Assembly: GCA_047971245.1 (NCBI GenBank) | Contig: JBKDZN010000110.1 | Coordinates: forward strand, 1-56,736 | Direction of reading: 5' to 3' | From: CADEDH01 sp047971245 | GTDB lineage: Bacteria; Actinomycetota; Acidimicrobiia; Acidimicrobiales; SZUA-35 | DNA: 56,736 nt | Position numbers and translations under genes: made by a program | Part shown: positions 51,383 to 56,736 of the stretch, in pieces | Layout: each line of letters opens with the position of its first letter | Position numbering within the stretch: the stretch's first letter is position 1 | Notes under the pieces: model-generated | Database searches by the model: none | Seen by the model: the letters and a program-made list of their open reading frames with translations, nothing else | Told to the model about the DNA's origin: nothing

Positions 51383-53152
51383 TCACATCATTTGACTGGT
51401 TTGTACGGTAATGGTCGTTCCCTCTCCTGGCTCGCTCGAAACCTCGAGTGTCGCCCCGACCGATGCTGCCCGCTCCCGCATCCCTACGAGACCGTAGGCA
51501 CTACCGCGGATACCTTTCGTGGGATTGAATCCCCGCCCGTCGTCTTGGACAACGAGCGTGCCCTGGCCGTTCCCGATGGTCCACGCCAGCTGGACCTGGG
51601 AAGCCGACGCGTGCTTTTCCACGTTGACCAGGGCTTCCTGGGCGATCCGGAGGAGTTCGTTCTCGACGAGGGCCGGGAGGCGTTCCTGGTTGGCGGGGGC
51701 GTAGAGCTCCACCTCCACCTGGCTGCGGCGCCGGAACCGCTCGACCACCTCCGCCAGCACCACCCGCAGGGGCCGGTCCGCGGTCACCGACGCCCGCAGT
51801 TCCAGCAGTGAGTCGCGGAACTCCCGGATGGCGCCCTGCACGTCCTCGTGGAGCTCCTTGAGGTCCTCGGAGGGGGTGTCACGCGTCGAGTTGATCCGCT
51901 CCAGTTCGAGGGCGATGTAGGTCAGGTACTGGCCCAGCCGGTCGTGGAGATCGCGGGCGATCCGGGACCGTTCCTCGGCCGCGGCCAGAGACCGGAGCCG
52001 CCGGAACGAGCGGGCGTTGGCCAGGGTCAGACCCATCACCTCCGACATCCCGACCAGCAGCTCGGCGTCGGCGTGCTGGTAGCGGTCGGGGTCGTGGTTC
52101 TCCACCCCGAGGAGTCCGACATCGGTGTTGCCCACCACCAGCCGGGTGTACAGACCGCTGCCGGCGCGGTCGCAGATCATCGACAGGTCGGGGATGCGCA
52201 ACAGTTCCAGTGAGGTGGCCGCCTGGAACAGGGGGGACGGGAGCTCGTCGGTGCTCACCCGGGGGGCCAGGTCGATCCCGTCGAGGTACAGGGGCGACCA
52301 GGCCCCGTCCTCGTAGGCCACGATAGCCACCCGCTCGGCCTCGAGACTGTCGATCAGCTGGCGCCGGGTGGCGTCGAGCACGTCGTTCAGGTCGAGCGAC
52401 GAGGGCAGGGTGGTGGCCAGTTCACTGAGGGTGCCGAGCAGGTGGTTGGCCTCGGCCAGGCGGTCGCGTTGGGCGGCCAGGGCCCGGCGGCGCCGTTCGA
52501 TCTCGGCCACCCGTTCCATGGCGATACCGGGCAGGGCGGCCGCCGCCACCAGGGCCATGAAGGCCAGCGGCCCGGGGAAGTTGAGCTCCTGGGTCGGGTT
52601 GATGGCCGACGCCACCGGTGACAGCAGCACGGCCACCCCGGCCGCCACCACCCCGGCGGCCAGGCCCCACCCCAGGCCGACGATGGTGATCGCCACCAGC
52701 AGGGTGCCGAAGAACGGGCTGCTCATCCCCTCCGACACCCCGATGGCCAGGGCCAGGACGGCCACGTCGCCGAGGGATTTGATCAGCGGCATCGGGCCGG
52801 GTGCCCCCAGCCGGATCGGTGAGACCGTCCGCCACGACGAGATGAAGATGGCCACCGCCAGGGTGATCACGACCGGGACGTTGCCCTGGGTGGCCTCGTT
52901 CGCCGCCCAGGCCAGCCCGATCACCACCGTCGACCAGCGCAGCACGCCGAGCACGGCGATCAGGGAATTGTTGACCCCGTCGGACAGCTCGGTGGCCGGC
53001 CCGGCCCCGTCGGCCAGGTTCCGCCACCACCGGTTGATGACCTGCACCGGATGGGTGCCGTCAGCGGACGCGACGGGGTCGGCTTCGGGCACCGAGCTGG
53101 TCGGGTTGCCAGTGAGGGGCGGCACCTCGCCCGGTTGTCGACTGATCACCAT
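51383..53152 (-). CDS. NarL-type sensor histidine kinase (HisKA_3) with GAF domain
   Basis: 589 aa. The N-terminal ~75 residues are soluble. About six hydrophobic helices follow (about residues 65-210) and form a membrane sensor. A coiled linker (MERVAEIERRRRALAAQRDRLAEAN) leads to a GAF-like domain (about 240-390). Next comes the HisKA_3 dimerisation helix with the phospho-acceptor His in ERSRIARDLHDRLGQ, then the ATPase domain with N-box NELLRIAQEALVNVEKHA and G-box VVQDDGRGFNP...GLVGMRERA. GGGGGAGA sits just before the ATG at 53152. The sensed signal is unknown. Confidence 0.93.
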   Translation of the reverse strand: MVISRQPGEVPPLTGNPTSSVPEADPVASADGTHPVQVINRWWRNLADGAGPATELSDGVNNSLIAVLGVLRWSTVVIGLAWAANEATQGNVPVVITLAVAIFISSWRTVSPIRLGAPGPMPLIKSLGDVAVLALAIGVSEGMSSPFFGTLLVAITIVGLGWGLAAGVVAAGVAVLLSPVASAINPTQELNFPGPLAFMALVAAAALPGIAMERVAEIERRRRALAAQRDRLAEANHLLGTLSELATTLPSSLDLNDVLDATRRQLIDSLEAERVAIVAYEDGAWSPLYLDGIDLAPRVSTDELPSPLFQAATSLELLRIPDLSMICDRAGSGLYTRLVVGNTDVGLLGVENHDPDRYQHADAELLVGMSEVMGLTLANARSFRRLRSLAAAEERSRIARDLHDRLGQYLTYIALELERINSTRDTPSEDLKELHEDVQGAIREFRDSLLELRASVTADRPLRVVLAEVVERFRRRSQVEVELYAPANQERLPALVENELLRIAQEALVNVEKHASASQVQLAWTIGNGQGTLVVQDDGRGFNPTKGIRGSAYGLVGMRERAASVGATLEVSSEPGEGTTITVQTSQMM

Positions 53153-53215
53153 GTGTCTCCCCCATCGGCGTGTCGACGACGAGGTTCTGCCCGCCCCATG
53201 AGGGTACCTCCAGGA

Positions 53216-54379
53216 TCAGGAGGTTCTCGACGCCACGTAGCCGGCGAGGGCGACGAGGGCGGCGCGGGTGTCGGCTGGGTAGGGGAGCTCGTCGACCATG
53301 GCCACCGCGTTGGCCACCAGGGCGGTCATCCGGGCGTCGATCTCGGCGACGGCCTCCGTCGCGGTGAAGACCTCGACGATGGCGGCCACCTGGTCGGCGG
53401 AGAGGTCCCGGCGGCCGATCCCGGCGAGCACCGAACGTTGGGCCGGGGTGGCTCGCTCCAGGGCGAGGGCCAGGAGTTCCGTCGGTTTGCCCTCCCGGAG
53501 GTCGTCACCCACCGGCTTGCCCAACCGGGCCTCGTTGCCGAGCACCCCGAGCAGGTCGTCCTTCAGCTGGAAGGCCCGCCCGAGGGGTCGGCCGAACCGG
53601 TCGAGGGCCGTGAGCAGGGCTGGATCGGCCGGGCCGTCGAGGCTCGCCCCGAGCTGGAGGGGCCGGACGATGGTGTACATCGCCGACTTGAACGTCGACA
53701 CCCGGTGGGCGGTGACGGCGTCGAGCTCGGCCGAGGCCGCCGACCGCAGATCGAGATACTGGCCGAGGTTGAGCTCGATCCGGAGGTCGTCCCAGATCGC
53801 CCGGCCCGCCGGGGAGACCCCGGCCATCATCCGGTCGGCGTAGGCGTGGCTCAGGTCGCCGATGAGGATGGCCACCCCCTCGCCGAACCGGCGGGGTTCG
53901 CCCCGCCAGCCGTGCTCGGCCAACCGTCCCGCCTGGGACTGGTGGACCGTGGGGCGACCCCGCCGGGTGTCGGAGTCGTCCATGATGTCGTCGTGGATGA
54001 GGGCGAACGCCTGGAGGAGCTCGAACCCGGCCGCGGCGTCGAGGGCGACGGCGGCGCCGGGGTCGGAGGCCAGGGCGGCCGGGGGATCGTCGCCCCACGG
54101 CCGGCAACCCGACCGGCCCCGCCACGCCCAGTAGCAGAACGCGGCCCGGAACCGCTTGCCGCCGCTGCCGACGACGGACCGCAGCTCGTCCACCGCCTCG
54201 CCGAGCCGGGGGTCGACCGCCTTCCAGCGGCCGGATTCGTGGGCCAGGACCGCGTCGAGGCGGGCGTCGACCGCGGCGGCCACCGCGGTGAGCTGGAGGG
54301 GCGCGGCCGGGCCCGGTTTCGACAGGTCCGCCGCCAACGGTGTGGTCATCGGGGCCGGACCGTCACCGGCTGATTCCAT
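53216..54379 (-). CDS. Polyprenyl (geranylgeranyl-type) diphosphate synthase
   Basis: 387 aa. GSGGKRFRA begins the conserved core. The first Asp-rich motif is HDDIMDDSDTRRGRP and the second is QLKDDLLGVLGNEARLGKPVGDDLREGK, in which the Asp pair is kept and the distal residues match actinobacterial short- and medium-chain synthases. It elongates allylic diphosphates with isopentenyl diphosphate, feeding menaquinone, carotenoid or polyprenyl phosphate synthesis. The ATG at 54379 overlaps xseB by 17 nt; an in-frame ATG at 54349 is an alternative. Confidence 0.9.
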   Translation of the reverse strand: MESAGDGPAPMTTPLAADLSKPGPAAPLQLTAVAAAVDARLDAVLAHESGRWKAVDPRLGEAVDELRSVVGSGGKRFRAAFCYWAWRGRSGCRPWGDDPPAALASDPGAAVALDAAAGFELLQAFALIHDDIMDDSDTRRGRPTVHQSQAGRLAEHGWRGEPRRFGEGVAILIGDLSHAYADRMMAGVSPAGRAIWDDLRIELNLGQYLDLRSAASAELDAVTAHRVSTFKSAMYTIVRPLQLGASLDGPADPALLTALDRFGRPLGRAFQLKDDLLGVLGNEARLGKPVGDDLREGKPTELLALALERATPAQRSVLAGIGRRDLSADQVAAIVEVFTATEAVAEIDARMTALVANAVAMVDELPYPADTRAALVALAGYVASRTS

Positions 54380-54662
54380 CGGTCGCCTCGTCGAGCAACT
54401 CCTCGATCACCGCGTCGACTTCGACCCGGGCCGCCCGGAGATGCCGGCGGCACACCCGGACCAGTTCGGCTCCCCGGGCCACCCGTTCGGCCAGGACGTC
54501 GACGTCGACGTCGCGCCCCTCGAGCTCAGTCAGGATCGACTCGAGCTCCTCGATCGCGGCGCCGTAACCGGGGTCGGGAGCCCCCTCGGACGGCACGGTT
54601 CCGGGCTCGGCGTCGACCGGTTCGGCGAGCCGGGTCGTCTGGTCATCGGGTGGAGGCGTCAT
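54363..54662 (-). CDS. xseB: Exodeoxyribonuclease VII small subunit
   Basis: 99 aa. After a ~30-residue acidic leader comes the helical-hairpin domain YGAAIEELESILTELEGRDVDVDVLAERVARGAELVRVCRRHL, typical of XseB. It assembles as several copies around XseA to form the ssDNA exonuclease. It overlaps xseA by ATGA and the prenyl synthase gene by 17 nt, the common xseA-xseB-ispA-type order. Confidence 0.93.
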   Translation of the reverse strand: MTPPPDDQTTRLAEPVDAEPGTVPSEGAPDPGYGAAIEELESILTELEGRDVDVDVLAERVARGAELVRVCRRHLRAARVEVDAVIEELLDEATDGISR

Positions 54663-55966
54663 GGCTGGCTCCCAGTGTGGCGTGCCCGGGCCGCACTGGG
54701 GCGATCGGGCGGCTCGGGTTCGGCGGGGATGATCGCGTCGACGGTGCTGAGGATCGTGCCGGAGGCCAGCCGGGTGATCATGGTGGTGCCCGGCTCGACC
54801 TGCCGGACCGATCGGAGCACGGTCCCGTCCGCGGTGGTGGCCATCGCCCAGCCCCGGTCGAGCTGGCGGCGGGGATCGAGACCGGTGAGGGTGATCCCGG
54901 CCCGGTCGACCCGGTCGTCGCCGCGGTCGAGGAGCCGCTCGGCCCGGTCGGTGAGCCGCCGGACGTCGCCGGCCAGTCGGGCGTCGCCCCGTTCCAGGGC
55001 CCGTTCGGTGGCCTGGATCAGGCGCCGGGCGTCGGTACCCAGTGTGTGCGAGGCCCGGTCGATCAGGCCGGGGGCCCGACCGGCCAGGCGGTCTGACGCC
55101 CGACCCACCCGCTGCTCGAACGCCCGGGCCGACGCGATCAGCACCCCGGCGGTGGCCGTCGGCGTCTTGGCCGAGGTGTGGGCCACCTCGTCGGCCACCG
55201 ACCGGTCGGTTTCGTGGCCCACGCCGACGATCACCGGGTGGGGGCAGGCGACGATGGCCCGGGCCACCGCCTCGTGGTCGAACGCGACCAGGTCGCCACG
55301 GGCCCCACCGCCCCGGGCCACGACGACCACGTCCACGCCGCTCCCGCCGGCGGCCGTGATCGCGGCCACCAGGCCGTCCACCGCATCACTCCCCTGGACC
55401 CGGGTGTCGTGGACCTCGACGGTGAAGCGGTAACCGCTGGCCGCCAGCTCATGGGCCACGTCATGGTGGGCCGCGCTCCCCGCGCTGGTGATCAGCGCCA
55501 CCCGTAGGGGCAGGTCGGGCAGCGGGCGGCCGGCGTTGCGGCGGAGCACCCCCTCGGTGGTCAGGCGACGCAGCAGCTCGTCACGGGCTGCGGCCATCCG
55601 CCCGATCGTGTGGATGGGGTCGATCAGCGACATGTCGAGCTGGATCCGGGCCTGCGGCGGGTAGTAGCGCACCCGGCCCCGGATCCGGATCTCCATAGCG
55701 TCGGCCATCCGGGGGGCACCGGACTTCCGCAGGATCTGGTTCACCCGGTCGCGGTTCGTGGCGAACAGGACGACCGGCACCAGATGGCGCGGCGGCCCGC
55801 CGGGTGCTGGCCGATCCGGGTCGACGAGATCGAAGTACACGTGACCGTTGGGAGCGCGGGACAGATCCGAGATGGCACCACTCACCCACACCTCGTCCGG
55901 GAACGCCGCGGTGGTGGCATCGGTCACCGCGGCGCACAGGGCCTCCACGGTCAGCGTGGCCGACAC
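54659..55966 (-). CDS. xseA: Exodeoxyribonuclease VII large subunit
   Basis: 435 aa. The N-terminal OB domain (VWVSGAISDLSRAPNGHVYFDLVD) is followed by the catalytic domain with VALITSAGSAAHHDVAHEL, VVVARGGGARGDLVAFD and IVGVGHETDRSVADEVAHTSAKTPTATA (the GHExDxxxxDxxA..TPTxAA signature). A C-terminal coiled-coil region binds XseB. The start is GTG with TACGGT 8 nt upstream, possibly leaderless. It heads the xseA-xseB-prenyl synthase operon. Confidence 0.95.
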   Translation of the reverse strand: MSATLTVEALCAAVTDATTAAFPDEVWVSGAISDLSRAPNGHVYFDLVDPDRPAPGGPPRHLVPVVLFATNRDRVNQILRKSGAPRMADAMEIRIRGRVRYYPPQARIQLDMSLIDPIHTIGRMAAARDELLRRLTTEGVLRRNAGRPLPDLPLRVALITSAGSAAHHDVAHELAASGYRFTVEVHDTRVQGSDAVDGLVAAITAAGGSGVDVVVVARGGGARGDLVAFDHEAVARAIVACPHPVIVGVGHETDRSVADEVAHTSAKTPTATAGVLIASARAFEQRVGRASDRLAGRAPGLIDRASHTLGTDARRLIQATERALERGDARLAGDVRRLTDRAERLLDRGDDRVDRAGITLTGLDPRRQLDRGWAMATTADGTVLRSVRQVEPGTTMITRLASGTILSTVDAIIPAEPEPPDRPSAARARHTGSQP

Positions 55967-56166
55967 AGGCGTTCACCGTACCCAACAGCCGCCGTGTCCC
56001 ACGGTTCCGGCCGCGGCCGGTGGACGTCGTCACGAGAACGGGTGACAGTCGGCCCGGGTTCGGGCCCGAAATTCCTGGTCCGGATTCCTGCCGTCGGTGG
56101 GGCTGAGTGGCTAGGGTGGCGCCGGGTTCCTCGATGAGGCCGGCGGGCTGACCAGGAAGCGAGCAG

Positions 56167-56736
56167 GTGACAGACCGCAGTATGGCGCCTCTGGGCGAGG
56201 CCCTCCTTCACGTGTTCGCCGACGCCTGGCCTCGGCCGCCCACGACCGATCCCGCCCCCGCGCCCCAGCACCGGTCGGGGGTGGCCGCCTCCGACCCCGC
56301 CAACCCCGCCCCATCCCCGGGGACGGGTGAGCCGGCACGACCGGGCGGATCGCCGGCGGGTCAGGGGGAGGGGGGACGGGGCACCGCCCGGGCCCCGGAT
56401 TCACTGACCGAACTGTTGCGCTCCACCCGTCGCCTCAGCGTCGAGGTCCCGACCGACCCGGTGTCCCGGTCGACCGTGCCCCGGCCCCGCATCCCGCCCC
56501 GGACGTCGGACGCGTCCGGCCCCGGGGCGTCCGACGCCGCGACGTCTGGTGAATCCGGCGGCTCGGTGCGCCTCGTCGAACCCGCGGGGCCGACCGGAAC
56601 CGGCACCCGCACCACCGGTCGCCCGATCCCGCCCCTCGGCCCCGTGGACCGGCCCCCAGTGGTGGTCCCCGACCGGCCCCGCCCCGCGCCCGACGCGCCC
56701 TCACCCGACCCGGTCTCCGACCCCGGCGGGCGTGGC
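56167..56736 (+). CDS. Proline-rich protein of unknown function (3' end outside window)
   Basis: The frame starts at GTG 56167 (AGGAAG at 56152-56157, 9 nt upstream) and stays open to the right edge, giving at least 190 residues. The first ~20 residues (MTDRSMAPLGEALLHVFADAW) and a short segment around residues 82-100 (LTELLRSTRRLSVEVP) could be helical. The rest is Pro/Gly/Asp/Ser/Arg-rich and looks disordered. It is divergent from xseA across ~200 bp. No domain is recognisable yet; the folded part probably lies beyond the window. Confidence 0.55.
   Translation, partial: MTDRSMAPLGEALLHVFADAWPRPPTTDPAPAPQHRSGVAASDPANPAPSPGTGEPARPGGSPAGQGEGGRGTARAPDSLTELLRSTRRLSVEVPTDPVSRSTVPRPRIPPRTSDASGPGASDAATSGESGGSVRLVEPAGPTGTGTRTTGRPIPPLGPVDRPPVVVPDRPRPAPDAPSPDPVSDPGGRG

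Noticed and set aside
1..56736. CRISPR array, IS element or rRNA operon
   Set aside because: No regularly spaced short repeats, transposase motifs or rRNA sequence were seen; the only dense repeats are the coding repeats at about 19.8-25.3 kb.

Overview
The window is very GC-rich (about 70% by eye) and reads as a chromosomal segment of a high-GC actinobacterium. Most start regions look actinobacterial: many genes have a TANNNT -10 box 6-8 nt before the start codon, i.e. leaderless mRNAs. The gene families (WYL regulator, DUF5317, DUF397/XRE-DUF5753, class-E-sortase-type LAVTG surface anchor, Exo VII plus prenyl synthase operon) fit Actinomycetota. A member of the Acidimicrobiia is my best guess, but this is inference only.

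Layout. 0-7.4 kb: housekeeping and metabolic genes (WYL regulator tail, SDR, DUF937, Uma2-like nuclease, TauD-type dioxygenase, SulP anion transporter, DEAD-box RNA helicase). 7.4-8.9 kb: two back-to-back VapBC-type toxin-antitoxin pairs of different antitoxin class, closed by a 56-nt hairpin. 8.9-9.8 kb: CutA and a hotdog thioesterase. 9.8-14.2 kb: an unrecognised membrane protein overlapping an OmpA-domain protein, then an XRE-DUF5753 regulator with two DUF397 partners. A TTAGCGTAA palindromic motif occurs upstream of both halves, and the block ends in a second long hairpin. 14.4-25.5 kb: sulfotransferase, an unusual SDR/PEP-utilising-enzyme fusion, and a 2,391-aa surface protein with 12 DUF11-type repeats. 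25.5-37.3 kb: Baeyer-Villiger monooxygenase overlapping an alpha/beta hydrolase, an intact multicopper oxidase, small membrane proteins, an MFS exporter, a broken RtcB, a secreted beta-helix protein, a frameshifted second multicopper oxidase, a 33-aa membrane peptide and DUF5317.

The most interesting locus is at 37,489-37,842. It is an ArsC-type (glutaredoxin-fold) reductase whose catalytic cysteine codon 12 is TGA. A perfect 8-bp hairpin starts 10 nt after the TGA, as in bacterial SECIS elements. Arg60, Arg94 and Arg107 are all at canonical ArsC positions. I read it as a selenocysteine-containing arsenate reductase-like selenoprotein that routine gene calling would truncate.

37.9-40.7 kb: TldD/TldE peptidase pair. 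40.8-44.3 kb: LRR and membrane proteins, then a graveyard of accessory-gene fragments (STAND NTPase/WD40, pRiA4b ORF-3-like, DarG macrodomain) lying directly downstream of the 3' end of a tRNA-Ala(TGC) gene, a typical integration site. 44.5-56.7 kb: truncated haemoglobin, MFS transporter, PQQ-type propeller, HAD phosphatase, RF3 (prfC) in line with a NarL-type two-component system, and the xseA-xseB-prenyl synthase operon. The window ends inside a proline-rich protein.
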